DNA from: Cellvibrionaceae bacterium
GTDB taxonomy: Bacteria; Pseudomonadota; Gammaproteobacteria; Pseudomonadales; Cellvibrionaceae
NCBI GenBank assembly: GCA_021151825.1
Contig: JAGKWQ010000015.1
Coordinates: 1-64,000, forward strand
Reading direction: 5' to 3'
Length of the DNA: 64,000 nt
Within the stretch, counting starts at the first letter, position 1. Each line of letters begins with the position of its first letter. A program made the translations under genes and the position numbers. This document shows, in pieces, positions 8,743 through 17,012 of this stretch. The notes below the pieces were generated by a model that made no database searches, had not been told where the DNA came from, and saw nothing but the letters and a program-made list of their open reading frames with translations.

Positions 8743-9402
8743 ATGATGGAAACAAAACAGCTATATAAAATTCCCAAAGATACCCTGGAGCATTTGCTCG
8801 CGGGAATTCCATTTTTTAAAGTAGTGAAACAGCAAGATGTAAAACAATTTGAGATTTTGCTGCAAGCATCGCGAATCATGTCCTTTTTACCGGGAGAAAT
8901 TGTTTTACAAAAAGGCGACAGCGGCAACTGGCTCTATTTTTTACTGAAAGGTAAGTTAGCGGTGTATGTTGATCAGGCGCTGAAAGGTGATTTGGTTAAT
9001 TACGTTACTCCGGGAGAAGTTTTCGGTGATTTGGCCCAGCTAGTGGGGCAGCCGCGTACCGCAACCGTGATTGCCGACTCTGGCGCGAAAGAATCTATGG
9101 TATTGGCGTTGGACTTTAATGTGTTCGGGCCACTCAACTCGGTAAGCCCGATCACCTTGCAAACCAAACTGGCCTACTATCGCAATACCGCTCACAATTT
9201 ACGCTGGAAACTGGAGGTCTATAGATCCCAACATTTGCAGCATGAGTTAGCGAATAAACATCGCCAAATTAAACTATATGTCGGTCCAAAAGATACCTAT
9301 GAAGAGCTTGTTTCATTGCATGAGCAATCGCAGGCACTGGCATTGTTGTTGATGGAGTGGAATAAAGAATTTGGCGTTCTTGCTGCTGAATCCATGATTT
9401 AA
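8743..9402 (+). CDS. Cyclic nucleotide-binding domain protein without HTH
   Basis: Cytosolic protein of 219 residues. Residues 15-135 form a cNMP-binding beta-roll: FLPGEIVLQKGDSGNWLYFL, then the phosphate-binding cassette region GEVFGDLAQLVGQPRTATVI. The cassette has Asp where the cAMP-contacting Glu usually stands, while the Arg is kept, so ligand binding is uncertain. The C-terminal 80 residues are helical and charged and carry no recognisable DNA-binding helix-turn-helix, unlike Crp. It sits between the TonB_C gene and a c-di-GMP (PilZ) protein, which hints at a second-messenger role (inference). A second ATG one codon downstream could also serve as start. Confidence 0.82.
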   Translation: MMETKQLYKIPKDTLEHLLAGIPFFKVVKQQDVKQFEILLQASRIMSFLPGEIVLQKGDSGNWLYFLLKGKLAVYVDQALKGDLVNYVTPGEVFGDLAQLVGQPRTATVIADSGAKESMVLALDFNVFGPLNSVSPITLQTKLAYYRNTAHNLRWKLEVYRSQHLQHELANKHRQIKLYVGPKDTYEELVSLHEQSQALALLLMEWNKEFGVLAAESMI

Positions 9403-9529
9403 TCCTCCAGCTTACGCCTCAATCCAGAATCACTTTCTTACGCAGAAGCAATTTGCTAACTACGGTGCAAACTGACTTCTGCTGCTACACTTCTACAAAT
9501 AACAATCAATAATTCCCGTAGATGCGACC

Positions 9530-10195
9530 ATGAAATTCGAAGAATTAAAACTTGCTTACGGTTATCCATTGCAGCTGCAAACTAATAATCTTGCAGGGCA
9601 ACCTGAGCGTTTTTCTTGCCGGCTTGTTGGTTGCTTGCCGGGGCGAAGCCTTTTATTGTCCGTACCCAAACAAGGCGGCAAGCTCGTTAAATTCAGGGTT
9701 GGCCAAAAAATCGTCGTTCGCTTAATGATAGATAATGGGATTGGAATTTTTGCTGGTGTGGTAGAAAGCCTAACCCTGGATCCTTATCCGATACTTCATT
9801 TGAGTTATCCAGAATCAGTTACCTTCAAAGGAATTCGAAGTGCAACGCGCGTCGTTGTTAATGAAAAGGTAATCGTAACTAATACGAGTTTGGAATTTCC
9901 TATATCTATACAAGGTGTTATTTCAGATATCAGTATTTCTGGTACGCGCGTTGAGTTGAGCGATGAAGTTGCTGAAATTGGTGATGTATTGGAACTTAAA
10001 GCGCAGGTGGATATTCGTGAATTGAGGCGTGAGTTGATTTTAACCGGCGTAGTCAGATCGCGTGTGGAGCCGACTGATAATCAGTTGGACGGAATGCTGG
10101 TTAGTTATGGTTTGGAATTTAACCTGCAAACAGAGGAGCAGCGGTTATTAATGTATGCTTATGTGTTTAATCAAATGGCTCTTCAGGAGCATTAA
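9530..10195 (+). CDS. PilZ domain protein with YcgR-like N-terminal domain
   Basis: Likely c-di-GMP receptor of 221 residues. The N-terminal half (1-100) is a beta-rich YcgR/PilZN-like domain, and the C-terminal half is PilZ. Both c-di-GMP motifs are visible: RxxxR as RSATR and DxSxxG as DISISG. YcgR-type proteins slow flagellar motors or modulate polysaccharide secretion when they bind c-di-GMP. No flagellar gene lies in this window, so the target is unknown. It is a single gene bounded downstream by a strong terminator at 10218. Confidence 0.88.
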   Translation: MKFEELKLAYGYPLQLQTNNLAGQPERFSCRLVGCLPGRSLLLSVPKQGGKLVKFRVGQKIVVRLMIDNGIGIFAGVVESLTLDPYPILHLSYPESVTFKGIRSATRVVVNEKVIVTNTSLEFPISIQGVISDISISGTRVELSDEVAEIGDVLELKAQVDIRELRRELILTGVVRSRVEPTDNQLDGMLVSYGLEFNLQTEEQRLLMYAYVFNQMALQEH

Positions 10196-10217
10196 TAGGG
10201 TTAATTGTTGCGAATAA

Positions 10218-10248
10218 TAAAAAAGGCACCGGAGGGTGCCTTTTTTAT
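10218..10248. terminator. Bidirectional rho-independent terminator
   Basis: Stem AAAGGCACC/GGGTGCCTTT flanked by A and T runs, between the convergent PilZ gene and the histone-like gene. Confidence 0.85.
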
Positions 10249-10266
10249 TGCGAATTAAATCGCTAA

Positions 10267-11166
10267 TTAAGCCGCGGCAGGAGCAGCAGCTTTTGGCTTG
10301 CGGCCGCGTTTTGCTGGTGCGGTACCCGCTGGTTTCTTGGCTACTGCTTTTTTAGCTGCAGGAGCTTTCTTTGCAGCAGGTGCTTTTTTAGCGGCTGGAG
10401 CTTTTTTAGCAACTACTTTTTTGGCAGCAGGAGCTTTTTTAGCTGCAGGAGCTTTTTTCACTGCTGGAGCTTTTTTAACGGCAGGCTTTTTAGCTGCTGC
10501 TTTAGCTTTAGCAGCTGTCTTTTTGGCAGCTACTTTAGCTTTTACAGCGGCTTTCTTGGCAGCTACTTTAGCTTTAGCAGCAGCTTTTCTGTCAGCAACT
10601 TTTTTCTTCAGTGCAGCTTTTTTAGCAGCAGCTTTGGTTTTAGCAGCTTGCTTTTTAGCAGCAGCTTTAGCTTTTACAGCAGCTTTCTTGGCAGCTACTT
10701 TAGCTTTAGCAGCCGCTTTTTTCTCTGCAGCTTTAGTTTTTACAGCAGCTTTCTTGGCAGAAGCCTTCAAGCGTTTTGCAACTGCGCCTTCAGCTTTAGC
10801 AACTGCTTTGTCGTGTGCAGCAGCCAATTTAGCAGCAGCTTTAGCAGCAGCAGCTTCTTTTTTGGCGGCAGCAACAGCAGCTTTAGCAGCAGCAGCATCT
10901 TTCTTGGCAGCAGCAACAGCAGCTTTAGCAGCCGCTACAACTTTAGCTGAACCCGGGGTTTTCTTTTTAGCAGCAGCAGCCAACTTGCTTTGAGCAGCTT
11001 TCAGAGCTGCAGCAGTTTTAGCAGCGTCTTTTGCCAAACCAGCAACAGCTTTACCGGCATCAGCCGCTTGAGCTGCGCGAGCTTTTGCCAATTGCGCTTT
11101 CAGTTGAGCTAATTGCTGTTCCAAACTTGCAACAGTATTAACAGCGGTTTGTTTACGTGCAGCCAT
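10267..11166 (-). CDS. Histone H1-like Lys/Ala-repeat protein (AlgP-like)
   Basis: Protein of 299 residues. The first 45 residues form a short coiled coil (VASLEQQLAQLKAQLAKARA). The rest is almost entirely Lys and Ala in repeats such as KAAAKAKVAAKKAA and KKAPAAKKAPAAKK, ending in the AT-hook-like PAKRGRKPKAAAPAAA. This composition resembles eukaryotic histone H1 tails, Pseudomonas AlgP and other bacterial H1-like DNA-binding proteins; it should coat or compact DNA. The repetitive codons (gcagcttt motifs) make the gene prone to length changes. The start ATG has an AAGGAAG ribosome binding site. The AT-rich upstream region is described separately. Confidence 0.85.
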   Translation of the reverse strand: MAARKQTAVNTVASLEQQLAQLKAQLAKARAAQAADAGKAVAGLAKDAAKTAAALKAAQSKLAAAAKKKTPGSAKVVAAAKAAVAAAKKDAAAAKAAVAAAKKEAAAAKAAAKLAAAHDKAVAKAEGAVAKRLKASAKKAAVKTKAAEKKAAAKAKVAAKKAAVKAKAAAKKQAAKTKAAAKKAALKKKVADRKAAAKAKVAAKKAAVKAKVAAKKTAAKAKAAAKKPAVKKAPAVKKAPAAKKAPAAKKVVAKKAPAAKKAPAAKKAPAAKKAVAKKPAGTAPAKRGRKPKAAAPAAA

Positions 11167-12185
11167 GGTGTGCTTCCTTTATAGTTTTCGAAAGGTCGAT
11201 AAATGGTTTAAAAAGTCCAACATGTATAAGTTAAAACTTTATTAAAAAAATTCAAGTTTTTTGCGCTAAATAGTTAAGAAAAACGCATTTTTTTGACAAT
11301 TTTTAGTAAAAAAATGTGTTTTTCCGATTTTAAAGTAAAAATTTTCTGTTGAAGCATCCGTATTCAAGTCTTGATTCAGCATGATTGCAGATTCAAATTT
11401 GTGTGTTTATAAATGTAATTGACCTCTTTAAATTTTGTTTTTTTAGTTTTTATCTGCGTTAACGACATCTACCTCAGACGTAAATTAATAGTATTTGACC
11501 CTTCAATTTTTCCCTTTTCGATGTTCGTAAATAGTTTTTTCATCGCGACAAAAAACTTTTTAAGGGGAGTTCAGCGGTGATTGGATGGTTGTGAGAGGAT
11601 TGTTGAAGACAGTGATTTAAGTTTTTAACGCGCACCAAACTACTCACACGATCTCGTTTTGTGATGTCTTTATCCAATCCATCAGCGCAATTAATCCGCT
11701 GCATCATCACCTTAAACGGTATTGCTACGCGTAAAACATTGTGTATTTCCGGCTCGATGTATGCGTTACGTTAATGAGTTTTTGCCAATATCCAGTTGCG
11801 TTGGTGTTGAAACATGTTTGTGCGGCGTTTTAATGAGTGATAACACCCGCTAAATAGCTCTCTAATTCAGGCTGGATTCAATTGAAGGTATTTGCCGTCG
11901 TTATTTTTGTTATGTGCTTATACCAATCATTGTTAAACCTGAAATCAGTTGCGGGACAATCACTTTTAATTGTCTCTATGTATGACCGCTTTGATCGCGA
12001 TTTGTTACCTTGGCTGCTTCTAGTAGATAACTTGATTGTTGCTGGGTGAATATTGCTTTTTATCATTACTGGTCCGTTGTGGCGTTAATCTCAATCATTT
12101 GTTTTTTCCTGTGGGCCAAAAGACCGTGAAAACCGCTAAAATGAATTTCTTTCTGCATGGCTTGATGAAACTGGGGAGTCCTAAG
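11167..12185. other. Long intergenic region, AT-rich, no clear gene
   Basis: About 1 kb between the histone-like gene and exbD. The first 200 bases are rich in A and T tracts and hold an inverted repeat at 11279-11323. From 11873 to 12049 there is a 58-codon frame without a good start or ribosome binding site that encodes hydrophobic stretches; I do not regard it as a gene. No tRNA, terminator or other conserved element was recognised between 11560 and 12100. Confidence 0.6.
11279..11323. repeat. 16-bp inverted repeat upstream of the histone-like gene
   Basis: Arms AAAAACGCATTTTTTT (11279-11294) and AAAAAAATGTGTTTTT (11308-11323) pair over 16 positions with one G-T wobble, around a 13-base loop. 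It could be an operator, an RNA hairpin or a bent-DNA element. Confidence 0.6.
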
Positions 12186-12608
12186 GTGAGTCGTAAAAGA
12201 AAAAGGCAGGTTAGCGATGATGCTAATGAGATTGACCTGACGCCGATGCTTGATGTGGTCTTTATTATGCTGATCTTCTTTATCGTGACCGCGTCGTTTG
12301 TAAAGGAGAGCGGGTTTAACCCTAATGTACCGGAAAAGAATGATTATTCTGCTCCAGCAAATGCAGAACCTAATATTCTGGTGCGAATATCGGCAGATGA
12401 TCAGATATGGGTAATGGAAAAAGAAGGTGAGCGCCGTGTCGATCAGCGCACCGTGCGTTCGAACATTGAGCGTTTGCGCGCTGAGTTACCATTAGCAACG
12501 GTAATTATCCAGGTAAGTGGACGTGCAAGTACCGGAATCTATGTTGCAGTGGCTGATGCAGCTCGTGCAGCTAACGCACCGAATGTGGTTTTAGTTCCTG
12601 TCGATTAA
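12186..12608 (+). CDS. ExbD/TolR family biopolymer transport protein (orphan)
   Basis: Inner-membrane protein of the ExbD/TolR family, partner of an ExbB/TolQ proton channel that energises TonB or Tol systems. The diagnostic N-terminal transmembrane segment EIDLTPMLDVVFIMLIFF is present, including the essential membrane aspartate. The periplasmic domain follows (LRAELPLATVIIQVSG, then the C-terminal NVVLVPVD). The frame is open from 12036, but GGGGA at 12173-12177 lies 8 bases before a GTG at 12186 (VSRKRKRQ), which gives the family-typical basic N-terminus. An ATG at 12141 is an alternative. No exbB or tonB gene lies beside it, so it must use a partner encoded elsewhere. Confidence 0.85.
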   Translation: MSRKRKRQVSDDANEIDLTPMLDVVFIMLIFFIVTASFVKESGFNPNVPEKNDYSAPANAEPNILVRISADDQIWVMEKEGERRVDQRTVRSNIERLRAELPLATVIIQVSGRASTGIYVAVADAARAANAPNVVLVPVD

Positions 12609-12693
12609 TCCATGATTAAAACATTTATCGCTACCTATTCATTTGCGATTGCGGGTTAGATGCGGTTAGCTTTTTAAGTACGCTGTGTTAAAT

Positions 12694-12729
12694 AAAAAAG
12701 CCGCCAGGGGAAACCTGGCGGCTTTTTTA
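12694..12729. terminator. Bidirectional rho-independent terminator
   Basis: Stem AAAGCCGCCAGG/CCTGGCGGCTTT with a GGAAA loop, flanked by A and T runs, between the convergent exbD and ybaK-like genes. Confidence 0.88.
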
Positions 12730-12749
12730 ATCCCGATATCGGGGTGGTG

Positions 12750-13274
12750 TTAAAGCTCATACTCCTGACGGACATATTTTTTTGGCAGTTTGCTGTGGCG
12801 CGCGCGTTCAGCACTAAAGTGATCGTGCAACTTGTCGTGCATCAATTGAATAAAGTCCGGTTGTTTCAGGCGGATCAAATGGCGATGATCACCTGCTTCA
12901 ATATAAATATCTTCCACACCTAATAACTCTTCGTCCCAAATTACATCCAATCCATACGCTTCGCCCAAGGCAGGTATTGCTCCTTCGGCACAATCTTTAA
13001 ATATCTCGGTAAGTTCTTCCTCTTCTACCAACTCCATGTGGCGATCAAAAATCTGGTTCAAGGTATGGCGTAATATTTTGTTGCGTGTGGGGAGTACACA
13101 AAGGGTGTAATGAAAATCCTCATCACGTAAGAGTACGCCTTTGGCCAGGCAATGATCGTCAATCTTGGCGACACGTGCTGTGTTGTATGAACCCTCGCAA
13201 TATTCATGTTCCAGCAGCGTGAACTCGACCTGTTTTGCTTTTAAATATTTTTCTACAGTTGCAGCAACACCCAT
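12750..13274 (-). CDS. YbaK/prolyl-tRNA editing domain protein
   Basis: Predicted aminoacyl-tRNA deacylase of 174 residues. The YbaK/EbsC fold is recognised from the N-terminal helix-strand (TVEKYLKAKQVEFTLLEH), the Lys-containing strand CLAKGVLLRDED, and the glycine-rich strand CAEGAIPALGEAYGLDVIWD followed by EDIYIEAGDHRHLIRL. Such domains hydrolyse mischarged tRNAs, for example Ala- or Cys-tRNAPro. The frame extends to 13337, but the ATG at 13274 has an AGGAGA ribosome binding site 7 bases upstream and starts at the conserved domain. The C-terminal extension (about 25 residues, Arg/Lys-rich) is not typical of YbaK. It lies between two terminators, so it is monocistronic. Confidence 0.83.
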   Translation of the reverse strand: MGVAATVEKYLKAKQVEFTLLEHEYCEGSYNTARVAKIDDHCLAKGVLLRDEDFHYTLCVLPTRNKILRHTLNQIFDRHMELVEEEELTEIFKDCAEGAIPALGEAYGLDVIWDEELLGVEDIYIEAGDHRHLIRLKQPDFIQLMHDKLHDHFSAERARHSKLPKKYVRQEYEL

Positions 13275-13554
13275 ACAAAATCTCCTGTGGCATAAGCGCA
13301 GAGAAAAGGGGTAAACAGTCTTTAGTGAGTTAAACAATCTTTATGAGTAAATAGTTGAGTAATGAATCGTTAGTTAACTAATAAATCGTTAATTGGGTAA
13401 AGCGTAAAAGGTTAATGGGATGGGTTAATAACGCGCACTCAATATGACGCGCTAATTTGAGTATAGAAAGAAAAAAAATAACGGACCAAGTCTTTTGGAA
13501 TTAATCTGAATCTATTAGATCAGTTGGTTTTCTGGATTATTGATATACATAAAA

Positions 13555-13585
13555 CAAAAAAGCCGCTGGATAGCGGCTTTTTTTG
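13555..13585. terminator. Rho-independent terminator
   Basis: Stem AAAGCCGCT/AGCGGCTTT with loop GGAT and flanking A/T runs, just downstream of the aminotransferase stop on the minus strand. Confidence 0.85.
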
Positions 13586-13608
13586 AGCACGGTATAAGTG
13601 CCTGGTAT

Positions 13609-14892
13609 TTAACTGATACTGGCCAGTTGTTGTTTTACTGATGCCAGTTTCACGCAGGTTACAAATACCTCCATTGCCCCGACAACTTCCGGCACTGTAG
13701 GTACTGACGGCGCGATCCGAATATTGCGATCTTCCGGGTCTTTACCGTAAGGATAGGTCGCACCGGCTGGAGTCAGTTTTACACCAGCTTCGGCCGCAAG
13801 GCGTACGGTTTCTTTTGCACAGCCTTTGCGCGTATCAAATGAAACGAAGTAACCACCAACTGGCTTTTCCCAAGCACCTAAATCAGTACCTTCAAATGCT
13901 TTGCTCAGGCCAGTCAGCACTGCCTCAAAGCGCGGGTTCAGAAGCTCTGCGTGCTTGTTCATGTGGGCAAGCAGGGCATCTTTGCTGGGCAGGAAGCGGC
14001 TGTGGCGGATTTGGTTTACCTTGTCCGGGCCGATGGTGCAGCTGTTCAAAAACTTCTTGAAACCAGCGAGGTTGGCGGCGCTGGCAGCCACGAAAGCTAC
14101 ACCGGAACCGGCATGGGTGATTTTTGAGGTAGAGGCAAATTGCACTACAGAATCTTCAGTGCCATTGCGACGGGTTGCTTCCAGAATACTGGCCAGTTGC
14201 GGCGCGTTTGGAATCAGATCGTGAACTGAGTAGGCATTATCCCAGAATACGCGGAAGTTGGCGCTGGCGATCTGGCCGAGCTTGGCAATGCGCTCAACGG
14301 TCTCATCGCTGTATACCACGCCGGTCGGGTTGGAGTACTTGGGTACACACCACATACCTTTGATAGATTTATCCGCTTTCACCAATGATTCAACTGCACC
14401 CATATCCGGGCCGGTTGAGGTCATTGGAACGTTAATCATTTTGATACCGAGTTGCTCACACACCGTGTAGTGGCGGTCATAACCGGGAACCGGGCACAGG
14501 AATTTCACTTCGCCTTCATTTTTCCAGGCGCTGGCAGCGTCTTTCAAACCGAATTGGTAAGCGGCCAACATTACCTGGAACATCAGCGTCAGGCTGGAGT
14601 TACCGCCCACCAGCACACTAGCGGGCTCTACGCCCATAATGTGGGCGCCCAATTGTTTGGCTTCGGGCAAACCGTCCAGGCCACCGTAGTTACGGGTGTC
14701 AGTACCGTCAGCGGCGATGTAATTACCCTGCAGTAAACCGTCCATCGCATCGGACAGGTTCAACTGTTCGGCAGAAGGTTTGCCACGGGTTAAATCCAGG
14801 TTCAGTTTTTTAGCGAGAATAGCCTGATATTGTTCAGTAAGTTGGCTTTCCCATTCGCGCAGTTGCGCAACAGATGCGTTGTCCAGTTGCAA
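13609..14892 (-). CDS. Class Ic aspartate-type aminotransferase
   Basis: PLP-dependent aminotransferase of 427 residues in the subgroup Ic of aspartate aminotransferases (Corynebacterium AspT type). The subgroup hallmark LNLDLTRGKPS is at residues 30-40. The PLP lysine is K257 in STSKITHAGSG, the cofactor-binding Asp/Tyr are in FWDNAYSVHDL, and the substrate Arg is in RNIRIAPS near the C-terminus. It converts aspartate and 2-oxoglutarate to oxaloacetate and glutamate, or a related pair; the exact substrate is not certain. It is the last gene on the minus strand before a terminator and lies 27 bases after the M48 protease gene. Confidence 0.88.
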   Translation of the reverse strand: MQLDNASVAQLREWESQLTEQYQAILAKKLNLDLTRGKPSAEQLNLSDAMDGLLQGNYIAADGTDTRNYGGLDGLPEAKQLGAHIMGVEPASVLVGGNSSLTLMFQVMLAAYQFGLKDAASAWKNEGEVKFLCPVPGYDRHYTVCEQLGIKMINVPMTSTGPDMGAVESLVKADKSIKGMWCVPKYSNPTGVVYSDETVERIAKLGQIASANFRVFWDNAYSVHDLIPNAPQLASILEATRRNGTEDSVVQFASTSKITHAGSGVAFVAASAANLAGFKKFLNSCTIGPDKVNQIRHSRFLPSKDALLAHMNKHAELLNPRFEAVLTGLSKAFEGTDLGAWEKPVGGYFVSFDTRKGCAKETVRLAAEAGVKLTPAGATYPYGKDPEDRNIRIAPSVPTVPEVVGAMEVFVTCVKLASVKQQLASIS

Positions 14893-14919
14893 GGTGATTA
14901 CCTCATTTGGTTGGCGGGT

Positions 14920-16890
14920 TTATGGCGTGTTCAAGATCAGCGGAGGAACGGGGCAATCCAGGCTATCGGCTATCGCGCGAAAGAGTTCGGCTTCAACAAT
15001 CGTCACGCGATTATCTTGTAGCACACATTGGCTCATCGCCTTTAACAGCTGCGGTTTTTGCAGTGGTTTTACGCGGTTGAGTTGATCGAGTGCTTGATCC
15101 AGATCGGCCAATCGGGTTTTGTCTTTCGGTAACAATTCGATTGTGAGTTGCAGTTCTGCCTGCGCGCGCGCGAAAGCATCTTGCGCATCGCCCGGGTTAG
15201 TTGCGCCGGCGTGGGCAAGCGTAGATAACAAAACCCCGCATTCATTTTGCAATTGTTGCAGGGTGCGGTTGTGATCAGACGATGGTGCGTGATAATTGTT
15301 GTGCAACACAATGCGGTGAAGCGCCCACTCCATTAAACTGATTTTCTTATCGGCGTTGATCAGTACATTCAGGCATTCCAGAAATCCATTATGCTGATCG
15401 GTTGATAATTGTTTTAACGCAGGCAAACAAAGTTCAATAAGCGGCAAGCGCAGCCCGGCATGTTGTGACGAGGCTTCCGAAATAAGCGGACGCAATTGTT
15501 GAAATTCGTTTTCAGGCAAGTGTTCGCTGAGTAACGCCAATTGGTGTTGTGCTGTTTGTGCATGGCGATCCAACAGTAAACCAAAAATGATCGCACGCGC
15601 ACTAAAACTTTCGCGCGTGGCACTTTTCAATGACTCGGGAATTTCAGAAAGGCGTGCTCGCGCATAACCAATTTGCCCCTGGGTTGGTTTGGCGATTTGT
15701 GCCAGAGTTTGTTCAATATCAATACGGGTTTGTGTTGTTGTCTCATTGACGGCTTTGGTCACTACGTTACCATCAAATGCGGAAACGACCTTTAGCAATT
15801 CTTCTTTAATCGCCGCGTCCGTCTCAGTGGCTTCTGAAGTCTTCCTTCTTATATATACACCTTCTGAAAATTCACCATTCCAGTTCGGCTGAATTCGTTT
15901 GATACGTTCTTCTAATGGCGGATGCGTCGCCATCAAATTGAAAAAGGATTTTACGCCTTGACCAAAATACATATGGCTGAATTCGGCAGCATGTTCATTT
16001 TTTAATTCGGAACCATAACTACTGCCGCCGATTTTTTTCAAAGCGCCAGCAATACCTTCCGGGTTGCGCGTGAATTGCACCGCAGAAGCATCGGCCAGGA
16101 ATTCGCGCTGACGGCTCACCGCCGACTTGATCAAATTGCCAAAAAATATTCCGGTATAGCCAATCACCAGTAAACCTACACCTAATGCGAGCAGGGCTGC
16201 GGGAGAATTATCTTTGTTGTTTGATCTACTAACACTACGGTTACCGGAAATACGAATCAGAAACTCGCCGATCAAACCAATTACCAGAATTCCATACAGC
16301 AGCGATATCAGGCGCATATTGATACGCATATCACCGTGGAAGACGTGGCTGAATTCATGGGCGATCACTCCTTGCAATTCATCGCGCGATAAACTTTGAA
16401 TACAGCCGCGCGTAATACCGATGACTGCATCCTGGGGGTGATAACCTGCCGCGAACGCATTAATGCTTTCTTCTTCGATTAGATATACTGGTGGTACTGC
16501 CGTACCGGAAGCGATAGCCATTTCCTCGACTACATTGAGAATTTTACGTTCATCTGCATCTTGCGTATTGCCCGCTAACAAACGTCCACCCATTGCTTCA
16601 GCAACAGCTTTACCACCACTGCGCAATTGCACAAAGCGAAACAAGCTGCCAAGCAGTACTACGATACTCACGCCCAGTGCAATCCATAAAAATGTTACCG
16701 GGCTGATGGAGTGGATAATTCCCTGCCAGACAGTTTGTGTTGTTTCGCTGCGATTTTCTTCACCAAAATACGCCAACGCTGCAAATAACAACGTGGTGAT
16801 GATCACCAGGGAAAATACGGCGGCTATTAATAGAAGGATCAAATAGCGTGTGTTGCGTCGAGCCCGGTCCTGGTGTTCAAAGAAATTCAT
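14920..16890 (-). CDS. M48 family membrane metalloprotease with C-terminal extension
   Basis: HtpX/Ste24-like zinc protease of 656 residues. Two N-terminal membrane helices (about 15-42 and 62-85), zinc motif HEFSH at 178-182, two more helices (about 195-215 and 230-255), and the third ligand Glu in the RQREFLADASAV segment. HtpX itself ends near residue 290; here some 300 extra soluble residues follow, helical and tetratricopeptide-like in composition, of unknown role. The gene follows lemA on the same strand; LemA-M48 pairs are common and linked to envelope quality control. Residues 344-353 are encoded by a 30-bp in-frame segment that looks like a short insertion (see findings). Confidence 0.88.
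   Translation of the reverse strand: MNFFEHQDRARRNTRYLILLLIAAVFSLVIITTLLFAALAYFGEENRSETTQTVWQGIIHSISPVTFLWIALGVSIVVLLGSLFRFVQLRSGGKAVAEAMGGRLLAGNTQDADERKILNVVEEMAIASGTAVPPVYLIEEESINAFAAGYHPQDAVIGITRGCIQSLSRDELQGVIAHEFSHVFHGDMRINMRLISLLYGILVIGLIGEFLIRISGNRSVSRSNNKDNSPAALLALGVGLLVIGYTGIFFGNLIKSAVSRQREFLADASAVQFTRNPEGIAGALKKIGGSSYGSELKNEHAAEFSHMYFGQGVKSFFNLMATHPPLEERIKRIQPNWNGEFSEGVYIRRKTSEATETDAAIKEELLKVVSAFDGNVVTKAVNETTTQTRIDIEQTLAQIAKPTQGQIGYARARLSEIPESLKSATRESFSARAIIFGLLLDRHAQTAQHQLALLSEHLPENEFQQLRPLISEASSQHAGLRLPLIELCLPALKQLSTDQHNGFLECLNVLINADKKISLMEWALHRIVLHNNYHAPSSDHNRTLQQLQNECGVLLSTLAHAGATNPGDAQDAFARAQAELQLTIELLPKDKTRLADLDQALDQLNRVKPLQKPQLLKAMSQCVLQDNRVTIVEAELFRAIADSLDCPVPPLILNTP
15831..15868. 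repeat. In-gene copy of the AGTCTTCCTTCT element with flanking 8-bp direct repeats
   Basis: CTTCTGAA occurs at 15831-15838 and again at 15861-15868, exactly 30 bp apart. Between them lies AGTCTTCCTTCTTATATATAC (15838-15858), the same unit found twice in the lemA-M48 spacer. The arrangement resembles a target-site duplication. Confidence 0.65.
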
Positions 16891-16921
16891 AAGCGCAACC
16901 TGCGGTAAAAAATGAGTGATT

Positions 16922-17000
16922 GCTATATATAAAGAAGGAAGACTTGCGAGTCAGTACGAGAATGTAAAAGTCTTCCTTCTATATATAGAAGGAAGACTTT
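16922..17000. repeat. AGTCTTCCTTCT-TATATA element: one copy plus a 34-bp perfect palindrome
   Basis: In the 122-bp spacer between lemA and the M48 gene. One inverted copy at 16924-16945 reads TATATATAAAGAAGGAAGAC. The palindrome spans 16967-17000 with half AAAGTCTTCCTTCTATA and its exact reverse complement, centred between 16983 and 16984. It could act as a hairpin terminator or attenuator between the two genes, as a protein-binding site, or as a mobile mini-element. Confidence 0.8.
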
Positions 17001-17012
17001 GTCGAGGCGGCG

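Noticed and set aside
10298..10993. Long plus-strand frame antisense to the histone-like gene
   Set aside because: It is the mirror of a repetitive Lys/Ala coding sequence and encodes an artificial Ala/Phe-rich product.
11873..12049. Frame encoding a hydrophobic peptide (LKVFAVVIFVMCLYQSLLNL)
   Set aside because: It has only a TTG start, no ribosome binding site and no recognised family; it could be a chance frame or a relic.
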